Origin: JBFAPK01 sp040676675
GTDB lineage: Bacteria; Actinomycetota; Actinomycetes; Mycobacteriales; Micromonosporaceae
Length of the DNA: 64,000 nucleotides
NCBI RefSeq assembly: GCF_040676675.1
Contig: NZ_JBFAPK010000041.1
Location: forward strand, 1 to 64,000
Direction: 5' to 3'
Below, piece after piece: positions 9,133-17,370 of the stretch (its first letter is position 1; each line of letters begins with the position of its first letter). Below the pieces are notes generated by a model. That model was given only the letters and a program-made list of their open reading frames with translations. It ran no database searches and was not told where the DNA came from. The position numbers and the translations under genes are program-made.

Positions 9133-9179
9133 GCGGGTTCGGCAGGTCAGGCGCGGGTGCGGGTTCGGCAGGTCAGGCG
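9133..9179 (+). repeat. 21-bp direct repeat at the 3' end of the CaiB-type gene
   Basis: gcgggttcggcaggtcaggcg occurs at 9133-9153 and 9159-9179. The second copy contains the minus-strand stop codon (9173-9175). Confidence 0.85.
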
Positions 9180-10351
9180 ACCGCGCCGGCCTCGCGCAGC
9201 CGGCGGATCGCCTCGTCGTCGCGGCCGAGTTCGCGCAGCAGCTCGTCGGTGTGCTCGCCCGGGTGCGGCGGCGGGCGCCGGATCCCCCCGGGGGTGCGGC
9301 TGAGCCGCGGCGCCGGGGCGGGCTGGGTCGCCCCGGCGTGGTCGACGAAGACCCGCCGCGCGGCCAGGTGCGGGTGGTGTGGCGCCTCCCGCCAGTCCAG
9401 CACCGGCGCGACGCAGGCGTCGCTGTGTTCCAGCAGCTCGCACCACTCGTCCCGGGTGCGGGTGCGGAACAGCCGGGCCCAGTGCTCGCGGGCGACCGGC
9501 CACTGCGCCGGGTCGGTGCGGTCGCGCCCCTCGCCCGCCGGCGGCTCGTACCCGGTCCGGCGGACCAACTCCGCGTAGAAGCGCGGCTCCAGCGCGCCGA
9601 CCGCGAGGTACCGGCCGTCCGCGCACTCGTACGTGCGGTAGAAGGGCGCCGCCCCGTCGAGCAGGTTGGCGTCGCGCTCGTCGCGCCACATGCCGAGCCG
9701 GCGCAGGGCGTGCACCTGGGTGGTGAGCAGCGCGACGCCGTCGACGACGGCCGCGTCGACGACCTGCCCGGTCCCGCCGGCCCGTACGTCGAACAGCGCG
9801 CAGACCACCCCGAAGGCGAGCATCATCCCGCCCCCGCCGAAGTCGCCGAGCAGGTTCAGCGGCGGTACCGGTGGCTCGCCGGTCGGGCCGATGCCGTACA
9901 GGGCGCCGGTGAGCGCCAGGTAGTCGATGTCGTGTCCGGCGTACGGGGCGTTCGGGCCCTCCTGCCCCCAGCCGGTCATCCGCCCGTAGACGAGCCCGGG
10001 GTTGACCGCGTGGCAGTCGGCCGGACCGAGGCCGAGCCGTTCGGTCACCCCCGGACGGAAGCCCTCCAGCAGGGCGTCCGCGTCGGCGACCAGGTCGAGC
10101 ACCACACGCCGCCCCTCGGCGCTCTTGAGGTCGACCGCGATCGACCGCCGTCCCCGGTTGAGCAGGTCCGGGTGCGGCGTACGGGCGGACGGCCCGGGCG
10201 CCACGTCACCGATCCGGTCGACGCGTACGACGTCGGCGCCCATGTCGGCGAGCATCATCGCGGTGAACGGGGCCGGCCCGATCCCGGCCAGCTCGACGAC
10301 CCGGATTCCGGCCAGCGGGCCGGCGGGCGGGTGGGGGAGGCTCTCGGTCAT
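9173..10351 (-). CDS. CaiB/BaiF family CoA transferase (alpha-methylacyl-CoA racemase-like)
   Basis: A 392-residue class III CoA-transferase family protein. The N-terminus LAGIRVVELAGIGPAPF and MMLADMGADVVRV, the RRSIAVDLK strand, and GHDIDYLALTGAL are typical; His140-Asp141 of the last motif matches the HD pair used by alpha-methylacyl-CoA racemases. Racemases epimerise 2-methyl branched acyl-CoA thioesters for beta-oxidation. CoA transferases of the same fold use an Asp nucleophile, so racemase is preferred but not proven. ATG 10351 has a TATCGT box 6 nt upstream. Confidence 0.9.
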   Translation of the reverse strand: MTESLPHPPAGPLAGIRVVELAGIGPAPFTAMMLADMGADVVRVDRIGDVAPGPSARTPHPDLLNRGRRSIAVDLKSAEGRRVVLDLVADADALLEGFRPGVTERLGLGPADCHAVNPGLVYGRMTGWGQEGPNAPYAGHDIDYLALTGALYGIGPTGEPPVPPLNLLGDFGGGGMMLAFGVVCALFDVRAGGTGQVVDAAVVDGVALLTTQVHALRRLGMWRDERDANLLDGAAPFYRTYECADGRYLAVGALEPRFYAELVRRTGYEPPAGEGRDRTDPAQWPVAREHWARLFRTRTRDEWCELLEHSDACVAPVLDWREAPHHPHLAARRVFVDHAGATQPAPAPRLSRTPGGIRRPPPHPGEHTDELLRELGRDDEAIRRLREAGAVA

Positions 10352-10596
10352 CGGGTCACGATAGGGCAACCCCCGCTATTGACGTCCCTGAGCGCCGACG
10401 AAACTGATGATCATCAACTCTCCCGGTGACCGGCTCGCGTCTTCGCGCGCCGTTCACCTCTTGTCATCGTTAGTTAATGTCGTGCTAGGTCTTACGCCGT
10501 TCGACGGCTGGACACTGTCCACCGCCCGTGCAACTCCCGGTTGTCGAATCTCTGTCGTATCCGTGGATTGCCCGTGAGGACGCGGAGGTCGAATTG
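10352..10596. promoter_or_regulatory. divergent promoter region with TGATGATCATCA palindrome
   Basis: TATCGT (minus strand, 10358-10363) sits 6 nt before the CaiB-type start. A perfect 12-bp palindrome TGATGATCATCA lies at 10405-10416, just after a TTGACG at 10378, and may be an operator. The region 10440-10500 is relatively AT-rich, consistent with promoters for the glycosyltransferase gene. Confidence 0.45.
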
Positions 10597-11655
10597 GTGG
10601 CACTGCTGAGTTTGATCGTGCCGGTGTACCGGGTGGAGGAATACCTGGCGGAGTGCCTGGATTCGATCTTCGGGCAGTCGTTCACGGATTTCGAGGTGGT
10701 CGCCGTCGACGACGCCTCGGACGACGGCAGCGCGAAGATCCTCGAATGGTACGCGCAGCGCCATCCGCAGCTGAGAATCGTCACGCTGGAGCGCAACGGC
10801 GGACTGGGCAACGCCCGCAACGTCGGCATCGCGCACGCCACCGGCACGTACGTCTGGTGCGTCGACAGCGACGACTGGCTGCCCGAGGGGACCCTGGCCG
10901 CGGTCGCCGAGCGCCTCACCGCCACCAGCCCCGACCTGCTGGTCGCCGGCTACGCCCGGGTCTATCCCGACGGGACGGTGGAGCACCACACGGTCGAGCC
11001 CGTGGGCGGCGGATCGCCGGTGCCGGACGTCTTCGACTTCGCCGAGCAACCGGGTCTGCTCGACATTCTCTGGATCGCCTGCAACAAAGTCATCCGTCGC
11101 GAGTTCCTGGCCCGGTCCGGCCTCACCTTCGGCCCCGGCTGGTACGAGGACGTCGCGTTCATCGTGCCGTTGATGCTCGCCGCCCGCCGGATTTCCCTGC
11201 TCGACCGATACTGCTACGCGTACCGCCAGCGGCCGGCTGGCGCGATCACACAAACCGTCAGCGCCCGCCATTTCGAGGTGTTCGACCAGTGGGAGCGGGT
11301 CTTCGCCTTCATGGACGCCCGACCGGGTGAATTCCCCACCCTCCGGCCACTGATCTTCCAGCGGGCGATCTGGCACTGCCTGCAGGTGATGGGCCACGCC
11401 CGCCGGGTGCCCCGGTCGATGCGGCGCGCCTATTTCGCCCGCACCACCGAGCTGTACCGCCGGCACCTGCCGCCCGGCGGCGCGCCGATGCCGGGCGGGA
11501 ACGAGGGGATCAAGCAGCGGCTGGTCGCCGCCGGCGCGTACCCGTTCTTCGAGGCGCTGATGCTGGCCTGGCAGACCCGGGGCCGGTTGGTGCGCGCGGT
11601 GCGCCCGCCGCGACCGCGTACCCTCGATGCGCGGTCACTGGTCAAGACGGGCTGA
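10597..11655 (+). CDS. family 2 glycosyltransferase
   Basis: A ~352-residue GT-A enzyme. It opens with LSLIVPVYRVEEYLAECLDS, has the nucleotide-binding VVAVDDASDDGS, GGLGNARNVGIAHA and the metal-binding VDSDDWLPEG. GT2 enzymes transfer sugars from nucleotide-sugars to polysaccharide or teichoic acid acceptors; the C-terminal part resembles CDP-glycerol/wall-teichoic-type GT2 tails, but the acceptor is not identifiable. The GTG at 10597 is chosen because GGAGG lies at 10584-10588 (8 nt away) and it removes an N-terminal extension that does not fit the fold. The next gene starts 7 bp after its stop, so the two form an operon. Confidence 0.9.
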   Translation: MALLSLIVPVYRVEEYLAECLDSIFGQSFTDFEVVAVDDASDDGSAKILEWYAQRHPQLRIVTLERNGGLGNARNVGIAHATGTYVWCVDSDDWLPEGTLAAVAERLTATSPDLLVAGYARVYPDGTVEHHTVEPVGGGSPVPDVFDFAEQPGLLDILWIACNKVIRREFLARSGLTFGPGWYEDVAFIVPLMLAARRISLLDRYCYAYRQRPAGAITQTVSARHFEVFDQWERVFAFMDARPGEFPTLRPLIFQRAIWHCLQVMGHARRVPRSMRRAYFARTTELYRRHLPPGGAPMPGGNEGIKQRLVAAGAYPFFEALMLAWQTRGRLVRAVRPPRPRTLDARSLVKTG

Positions 11656-11662
11656 GATACCG

Positions 11663-13555
11663 ATGAAGCAATCGCACCCCGGGTCGGCGCGGACCGGCCC
11701 GGTCGGTCAGGGCTGGGCCTGGCGGCTCGCCGGCACCCCGGCGCCGCGCCTGCCCGAACGGGTCGCCCGCGTCGCCGGCCGGCACGTCTGGCGGGCACCA
11801 CGCCGGGTTCACGTGCTGGCCGGCTCGATCGACCGGCTGCGGGACCTGCTCGCCGACCCGGCCACCGCCCGCCCCGCGCGCGGGGTCCGCGTCGTGGTCG
11901 CGTACTGGCGGGCACCGCGCAGGGGCTGGTCCGCCGCGGTCGGCCCGCTGCCCCACCTGGTCCGGCAGCGGGTCGCGCTGCCGGTGTTGGGCCGGGGCGC
12001 CGCCACCGTCAGCCTGCGCCTGTCCCGCCCCGCCCCGCTGCGGGACCTGCTCCGCGCGGCCCTGCACGCCCTGGCTCCCAGCCACCCGCTGCCGGAGCCG
12101 GCCAGCCCGGACCTCACCGCGTACCGGCTGCTGCCGTCGTACCTGCCGGGTGCGCCGGGCGGGCCGGTGGTGCTCGCCGGTGACCTGCCCACCAGCAGTG
12201 AGATCCGCCCGCACGACATCGTGCTCCAGCCGCCCGGGGCGCCCGCGCCCGCCGAGCCGGCCGATCCGCCGTACGCGGTCGCCTACACCGCGACCCGGCA
12301 CGCGCTGGCCGGTCCGGGCGGGCCGCTGGTGCTGGTCGACGCGGAGCGGATCAACCCGCGGGGCCGGCGCGCCGAGGCGTACCGGCCCGGCGCGGCCCGG
12401 GCGCGGCTCGAATTCGCACCGGCCCGCCGCCGCGCCGGCGGCCGGGTCGAGGCGTGGCGGCCGCTGGCCGGCGCGGGGCTCGACGCGCCGGTCCTCGCGG
12501 CGCTGCGCGACACCGCCGCCGTCGAGGTCCCGCCGCTGCCCGAGGGGTCGGCGACCGATCCGACCGAGGTCGCCGCGCTGCTGGTGCAGCTCGCCGCGAC
12601 CGGCGTGCTGGTGCACGCCCCGAGCCTGCCGCCGGCCGTCACGGACCTGATCACCCCGCCGCTGCGGGCCATGCTCGCCACGCCGGTGCCCGCCGGGGCC
12701 GACCCGCTCGCCCTGGAGGCGCGCAGCGTCCGGCAGCGCCGGGCCGCGCTGCGCGGGCACGCCGCCGCCTTCGCCCTGCCGCCGCTGACCGCCAGCACCT
12801 TCGGCGACCTGGGCCGGCTGCCCAGCGTGAGCGCCATCCTGGCGACCCGCCGCCCCGAGCTGCTGGCCACCGCGCTGACGGCGATCACCCGCCAGACGTA
12901 CCCCGAGCTTGAGATCATCTGCTGTCCGCACGGCATCGAGCTGCCGCCCGAGGCGCGGGCGGTGCTGGTCGAGTCGGGGCGGCCGTACCAGATCCTGACC
13001 GGCGGTCCCGGCACCGGTTTCGGCGAGCTGCTCGGTACGGCCACCCGCGCGGCGCGCGGCAGCCTGATCACCAAGTTCGACGACGACGACACCTACTCCA
13101 CCGAGCACGTCTGGGACCTGGTGCTGGCCCGGCACTACTCGGGCGCCACCCTGGTCGGCAAGGGCACCGAGTTCGTGCACCTGGAGGAGGCGGGCATCAC
13201 CGTGCGCCGCTCGTCCGGGGTGCCGGAGGCGGACGGGGAACTGGTCGCCGGCGGCACGATGCTGCTGGCCAAGGGCGACCTGGAGGCCGTCGGCGGCTGG
13301 CGCCCGGTGCCCCGCTCGGTCGACTACGGGCTCATCGAGCGGCTGCGCCAGGCCGGGGCGACCATCTACCGCACCCACCCGCTCGGCTACGTCTACCACC
13401 GCCGCACCACCGGGCACACCTGGGATCCGGGGCAGCAGTACTTCCTCGACAGCGCGCACACCCGCTGGGAGGGGATTCCGGCGGACGCGATCGGCGACGC
13501 GGAGCCGGACGCCGACGGCGCCGCGCCGCTGTCCGGGGTGGTCGCCGGCGAATAG
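11663..13555 (+). CDS. large glycosyltransferase with novel N-terminal region
   Basis: A 630-residue protein. The C-terminal ~240 residues are a GT-A domain: LPSVSAILATRRPELLATAL, then GSLITKFDDDDTYS (metal-binding DDDD), and GGTMLLAKGDL. The first ~380 residues, rich in Ala/Pro/Arg, match nothing I can name; the middle stretch reads like a second alpha/beta domain. ATG 11663 lies 7 bp after the preceding glycosyltransferase, suggesting joint synthesis of one surface glycan. The acceptor and sugar are unknown. Confidence 0.8.
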   Translation: MKQSHPGSARTGPVGQGWAWRLAGTPAPRLPERVARVAGRHVWRAPRRVHVLAGSIDRLRDLLADPATARPARGVRVVVAYWRAPRRGWSAAVGPLPHLVRQRVALPVLGRGAATVSLRLSRPAPLRDLLRAALHALAPSHPLPEPASPDLTAYRLLPSYLPGAPGGPVVLAGDLPTSSEIRPHDIVLQPPGAPAPAEPADPPYAVAYTATRHALAGPGGPLVLVDAERINPRGRRAEAYRPGAARARLEFAPARRRAGGRVEAWRPLAGAGLDAPVLAALRDTAAVEVPPLPEGSATDPTEVAALLVQLAATGVLVHAPSLPPAVTDLITPPLRAMLATPVPAGADPLALEARSVRQRRAALRGHAAAFALPPLTASTFGDLGRLPSVSAILATRRPELLATALTAITRQTYPELEIICCPHGIELPPEARAVLVESGRPYQILTGGPGTGFGELLGTATRAARGSLITKFDDDDTYSTEHVWDLVLARHYSGATLVGKGTEFVHLEEAGITVRRSSGVPEADGELVAGGTMLLAKGDLEAVGGWRPVPRSVDYGLIERLRQAGATIYRTHPLGYVYHRRTTGHTWDPGQQYFLDSAHTRWEGIPADAIGDAEPDADGAAPLSGVVAGE

Positions 13556-13567
13556 CCCGTGCCGGCC

Positions 13568-13593
13568 CCCCGCTCATGGCACCGTGAGCGGGG
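13568..13593 (+). promoter_or_regulatory. hairpin overlapping the terC ribosome binding site
   Basis: A perfect 9-bp stem (ccccgctca with tgagcgggg, 8-nt loop) ends inside the GGGAGG that serves the ATG at 13609. It could terminate the glycosyltransferase operon or limit terC translation. No T-tract follows. Confidence 0.5.
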
Positions 13594-13608
13594 AGGTTCC
13601 GCACCGTA

Positions 13609-14640
13609 ATGCCCCATCTTGCCGAGTCGTCCGCCCTGGCGTCGATCGGCTCACCCCTGCTCTGGGTGGTGAGCATCATCGGCGTGCTCGTCCTGCTCGC
13701 GATGGACTTCCTCATCACCCGGCGCCCGCATGAGGTACGGATCCGGGAGGCGATCGGCTGGTCGATCTTCTACATCGCCCTGCCGCTCGCGTTCGGGGCG
13801 TACCTCTGGGGCCGGTACGGCGGCGGCGAGGCGACCAAGTACCTCACCGGTTACGTCGTCGAGAAGTCCCTCTCGGTCGACAACCTCTTCGTCTTCATGC
13901 TGCTGCTCAACGCGTTCGCGGTGCCGACGCGGCTCGCCCAGCGGGTGCTGCTCTACGGCATCACCGGGGCGCTGGCGCTGCGCGGCGTCTTCATCGCCCT
14001 CGGCGCCGCCGCGCTGGAGACGGTCGACTGGGCGTTCCTGCTCTTCGCCGCCGTTCTGATCGCCACCGCCGGCAAGCTGCTGCGCGACGCGGTCACCGGC
14101 CGGGGCACGCACGTCGACGTACGGAGAATGCGCTCGGTACGGCTGCTGCGGCGGGTCATGCCGGTCACCGACGACTACCGGGGGCCACGGCTGACCGTGC
14201 GCCAGGACGGGCGGCGGGCGCTCACCCCGCTGAGCCTGGTGGTGGTCGCCGTGCTCGCCACCGACGCCGTCTTCGCCGTCGACTCGGTACCGGCCGTCTA
14301 CGGCATCACCGAGGACCCGTACCTGGTCTTCGCCACCAACGCGTTCGCCCTGCTCGGGCTCCGGGCGCTCTACTTCGTACTGCGGGCGGCGCTGGCCCGG
14401 CTGGTGCACCTCAGCTACGGGCTCGCCGTGATCCTGGCCTTCATCGGGGTCAAGCTGGCGCTGCACTGGGCGCACGGGGTCTGGCCCGGGGTGCCGCAGA
14501 TCCCGACGCTGCTCTCCCTCGGGGTGATCCTGCTGGTGCTCGCCGGGGTCACCATCAGCAGCGTGGCGACCACCCGGGACGGCCCGGACCACTCCCGCGA
14601 CCGGGCGCTCAACGGTGAGGTGGCCCACCACAAGTCATGA
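13609..14640 (+). CDS. TerC/Alx family integral membrane protein
   Basis: A 343-residue polytopic protein. Signatures are KYLTGYVVEKSLSVDNLFVF and ATDAVFAVDSVPAVYGIT, the paired acidic membrane motifs of TerC/Alx. Family members are linked to tellurite resistance and to manganese export that metallates secreted proteins. The Arg-rich loop at ~170-200 is cytosolic. No ter genes surround it, so a manganese or general metal-homeostasis role is as likely as tellurite resistance. The upstream interval is only 53 bp, too short for a yybP-ykoY manganese riboswitch. Confidence 0.92.
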   Translation: MPHLAESSALASIGSPLLWVVSIIGVLVLLAMDFLITRRPHEVRIREAIGWSIFYIALPLAFGAYLWGRYGGGEATKYLTGYVVEKSLSVDNLFVFMLLLNAFAVPTRLAQRVLLYGITGALALRGVFIALGAAALETVDWAFLLFAAVLIATAGKLLRDAVTGRGTHVDVRRMRSVRLLRRVMPVTDDYRGPRLTVRQDGRRALTPLSLVVVAVLATDAVFAVDSVPAVYGITEDPYLVFATNAFALLGLRALYFVLRAALARLVHLSYGLAVILAFIGVKLALHWAHGVWPGVPQIPTLLSLGVILLVLAGVTISSVATTRDGPDHSRDRALNGEVAHHKS

Positions 14641-14686
14641 TCGCGAAACCGGCCGGGCGAAGCGGAGGGGATGGTAGGAATAGCGC

Positions 14687-15286
14687 ATGGGCATAGTGTC
14701 ACCGGGCTTCCAGGGCCGGCCCCGCTCCGGCGGGCCGGCGCTGCCACCCGGGCAGTACCTCACCGAGGACTTTCCCGTGCTCTCGGCCGGACCCACGCCC
14801 CGGGTACCGCTCGACAGCTGGGCATTCGCGATCACCACCGAGTCGGGGGAGGAGCACCGCTGGTCCTGGGCCGAGCTGATGGCCCTGCCGAGCGAGACCC
14901 CGACGGTGGACATCCACTGCGTCACCCGCTGGTCGAAGCTGAACACCACCTGGCAGGGGGTCTCCCTCGACACGCTGATGGCCGACGTGGAGACCGCCGC
15001 CGACTACGCGCTGGCGCACTCGTACGGGGGATACACCACCAACCTGCCGCTGGAGGACCTGCTCGACGGCCGGGCCTGGGTCGCGTACCGGTTCGACGGG
15101 GAGGACCTCGCGCCGGAGCACGGCGGGCCGGCCCGGCTGCTCGTACCGCACCTGTACTTCTGGAAGTCGGCGAAGTGGGTGCGCGGCATCGAGCTCAAGC
15201 TGATGGACGAGCCGGGGTTCTGGGAGACCGCCGGCTACCACGACTACGGTGACCCATGGCGCGAGCAGCGGTACCAGGGGGACTGA
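14687..15286 (+). CDS. molybdopterin-dependent oxidoreductase, sulfite oxidase fold
   Basis: A 199-residue protein of the YedY/sulfite-oxidase superfamily reduced to the cofactor domain. VDIHCVTRWSK places the molybdenum-coordinating cysteine at residue 78; LLVPHLYFWKSAKWVRGIEL is the typical C-terminal strand set. There is no Tat signal and no dimerisation domain, so it is probably cytoplasmic. It overlaps the next gene by 31 bp, and that gene encodes an FAD/NAD reductase, which would supply or accept electrons. Substrate unknown. A TAGGAA box lies 6 nt before the ATG. Confidence 0.9.
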   Translation: MGIVSPGFQGRPRSGGPALPPGQYLTEDFPVLSAGPTPRVPLDSWAFAITTESGEEHRWSWAELMALPSETPTVDIHCVTRWSKLNTTWQGVSLDTLMADVETAADYALAHSYGGYTTNLPLEDLLDGRAWVAYRFDGEDLAPEHGGPARLLVPHLYFWKSAKWVRGIELKLMDEPGFWETAGYHDYGDPWREQRYQGD

Positions 15287-16020
15287 CCCGTACCGGGGCC
15301 GGCTGGCGGGCCGCCCGGGTGGTCGAACGCCGCGACGAGACGCCCACCGCACGGACGCTGGTGCTGGAGGTGCCGGACTGGCCGGGACACCTCGCCGGCC
15401 AGCACATCGACATCCGGCTGACCGCCGCCGACGGCTACCGGGCCGAGCGCGCCTACTCGCTGGCCGGGCCGGCCGACGGTAACCGGATCGAGGTGACGGT
15501 TCAGCGGGTGCCCGACGGCGAGGTCTCCCCGTACCTGGTGGAGAACCTCCCGGTCGACGTGCCGGTGGAAATCCGCGGCCCGGTGGGCGGCTGGTTCGTC
15601 TGGCGCCCCACCGACACCGCGCCGGTGCTGCTGGTCGCCGGGGGTTCCGGCATCGTGCCGCTGATGGCGATGATCCGGGCCCGTCGGGCCGCGGGCAGCC
15701 GGGTGCCGTTCCGGTTGATCTATTCGGTACGCACCGAACGCGACGTCTACTACGCCGACGAGCTGCGCCGCCGGACCCGGGAGGACTTCGGGCTGGACGT
15801 CTTCCACGTCTACACGCGGGAGACCCCGGAGGGCTGGCCGGAGCCGGCGCGGCGCATCGGCGTGGCCGACGTGAACAGTCACGGCTGGCCGCCGGAGCTC
15901 GAACCGGCCGCCTTCGTCTGCGGGCCGACCGGCTTCGTGGAGAAGGTCGCGGACATCCTGATCGCGCTGGGGCACGACTCGCGCCGGGTGAAGACCGAAC
16001 GGTTCGGCCCGACCGGGTGA
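15256..16020 (+). CDS. FAD-binding ferredoxin-NAD(P)H reductase-like protein
   Basis: A 254-residue flavoprotein of the FNR/flavohemoglobin reductase type. RAYSLAG (Arg65, Tyr67, Ser68) binds FAD, VLLVAGGSGIVPLMAM (GGSG 129-132) binds the nicotinamide nucleotide, and FVCGPTGFVE is the C-terminal NAD-binding segment. There is no 2Fe-2S domain. The ATG at 15256 lies inside the 3' end of the molybdoenzyme gene, so translation is coupled and a two-component oxidoreductase is likely. Confidence 0.9.
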   Translation: MARAAVPGGLTRTGAGWRAARVVERRDETPTARTLVLEVPDWPGHLAGQHIDIRLTAADGYRAERAYSLAGPADGNRIEVTVQRVPDGEVSPYLVENLPVDVPVEIRGPVGGWFVWRPTDTAPVLLVAGGSGIVPLMAMIRARRAAGSRVPFRLIYSVRTERDVYYADELRRRTREDFGLDVFHVYTRETPEGWPEPARRIGVADVNSHGWPPELEPAAFVCGPTGFVEKVADILIALGHDSRRVKTERFGPTG

Positions 16021-16122
16021 CGGCGCCGGGTCGGACCGGGGCCGCCTGGCGGAAGACCAGGGTGGACCGGCGGTCGGGCCGGCACCGGGCGCGGCCGGCC
16101 GAACCGACCGAGGAGAGGACGG

Positions 16123-16434
16123 ATGATGACGGATCAGCTCTACACCGACGGTAACGTGCTGGCCGGACCGCTGCGCGAGGTGTTCGCGGTGGACGTCACC
16201 ACGGCGGTCGACCGCTGCGCCTCCTGCGGCATGACCGGGCCGGTGGCGTCGCTGCGGGTCTACTCGCACGCGCCGGGCCTGGTGGCCCGCTGCCCGAACT
16301 GCGACGCGGTGGTGCTCCGGCTGGTCCGGGGGCCGAACACGGCCTGGCTGGACCTGCGCGGGGCGACGTTCCTGCAGATCCCGATGCCCCCGGAGCCGGT
16401 ACAGCCGGTCCTGGGCGAGCTGCCCCGCCCCTGA
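16123..16434 (+). CDS. DUF6510 family zinc-ribbon protein
   Basis: A 103-residue protein: DGNVLAGPLREVF, then CASCGM and CPNCDAVVLRLV, i.e. two CxxC pairs that can bind one zinc. This family regularly follows the sulfite-oxidase-like and FAD reductase pair in actinobacteria as far as I recall, so it may act with them. The double ATG (16123/16126) is preceded by GAGGAGAGG. Function is unknown. Confidence 0.85.
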   Translation: MMTDQLYTDGNVLAGPLREVFAVDVTTAVDRCASCGMTGPVASLRVYSHAPGLVARCPNCDAVVLRLVRGPNTAWLDLRGATFLQIPMPPEPVQPVLGELPRP

Positions 16435-16586
16435 GGGAGGGCGTTGCCCCGCCTGTGGCGGGCGCGGCGTCGGTGCGACGGTTGGGCTAGACTGGGCGCG
16501 GATCTCGTCCCCGTCGATGGCCCGCGTGCGCCGACAAGCACGCCGCACATGGACGAACTCTCCCGCGGCGGAGCCGCCCGCCTCCG

Positions 16587-17105
16587 GTGAGCCCGGCCAT
16601 CCGGGTCCGGCCCCGCCGGGAACTCCGCGCCGCCCGTCGCCCGCGTGCCCACCGCTGCTGGGGGCATCTCGTCGCCGCGCCGCTCTGGCCGATGCACGGG
16701 GCCAATCTCGGTACGCTGCTGCGCACCTGCGACGCGGTCGGCGCCTGTCTGGCCGTACCGCCGTTCGACTGGGTCGACGGTGCCCTCGCCCGCGGCAACA
16801 CGCTGCGGAAACGCGGCTGCGTGCACCGGGTCGGCGACCCGCTCGGGTGGCTGGCGCGGGAACGGGCCGCCGGCACCCACGTCGTCGGGGTGGAGCTGGC
16901 CGACGAGGCGGTCCGGCTCGCCGACCTGCCGGCCGCGCGCCGCCGGACGGTGATCGTGCTCGGCCACGAGGCGACCGGCATCCCCGACGAGGCGCTGGAC
17001 TCCCTGGACTCGGTCGTGGAGATCCCGATGGTCGGCACCGGCCTGAGCCTCAACGTGGCGGTCGCCGGGTCGCTGGTGCTCTACAAGCTCGCGGGCCTGC
17101 TCTGA
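16587..17105 (+). CDS. TrmH/SpoU family RNA 2'-O-methyltransferase
   Basis: A 172-residue SPOUT methyltransferase domain without an RNA-binding extension. Motif 1 GANLGTLLRTCDA, motif 2 VIVLGHEATGIPDEAL and motif 3 IPMVGTGLSLNVAVA are all intact, giving the trefoil-knot SAM site. Length fits the TrmL-like minimal enzymes that methylate tRNA, but the target nucleotide cannot be told. GTG 16587 is the best start; TAGACT at 16488-16493 could be its -10, giving an ~85-nt leader. Confidence 0.9.
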   Translation: MSPAIRVRPRRELRAARRPRAHRCWGHLVAAPLWPMHGANLGTLLRTCDAVGACLAVPPFDWVDGALARGNTLRKRGCVHRVGDPLGWLARERAAGTHVVGVELADEAVRLADLPAARRRTVIVLGHEATGIPDEALDSLDSVVEIPMVGTGLSLNVAVAGSLVLYKLAGLL

Positions 17106-17117
17106 AAGCTCGCGGAA

Positions 17118-17167
17118 TGCTCTGCCGAGGTGTCGAGGCGGCCTGCTCTGCCGAGGTGTCGAGGCGG
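17118..17167 (+). repeat. 24-bp direct repeat just after the methyltransferase stop
   Basis: tgctctgccgaggtgtcgaggcgg occurs at 17118-17141 and again at 17144-17167. A further decayed copy of the agctcgcgg..tgctctg element overlaps the stop codon at 17103-17105. Confidence 0.85.
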
Positions 17168-17207
17168 TCGGCGGACCCGTGCCTTTCGGGAAGGGTCGGC
17201 AAGAACA

Positions 17208-17265
17208 CAAGTGCAAGCCTTTGCTTGCACTTGCCTCCGGCGTTGTGCAAGCATTCGGTTGCACA
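17208..17265 (+). promoter_or_regulatory. two operator-like palindromes upstream of the SDR gene
   Basis: Site 1 (17208-17233) is a perfect inverted repeat with 11-bp arms caagtgcaagc/gcttgcacttg and a CTTT spacer. Site 2 (17244-17265) has arms tgtgcaa/ttgcaca with an 8-nt spacer. Both share the GTGCAA core, and their centres are 34 bp apart. They lie 106-163 bp before the SDR start, fitting a dimeric repressor with two sites. Confidence 0.65.
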
Positions 17266-17370
17266 TGATGCCGCTGCCTGGGCCGCGATTCGGCCGGCCG
17301 ACACGGCGCGACACCCGTACCCATCTGCGCCGCGGCCTCCGCCGCGGCCAGAGGAAAAGGAAGGCACCCG

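Noticed and set aside
10405..10416. TGATGATCATCA palindrome as a defined regulator site
   Set aside because: A single 12-bp palindrome is too weak to name a regulator; kept only as part of the promoter region.
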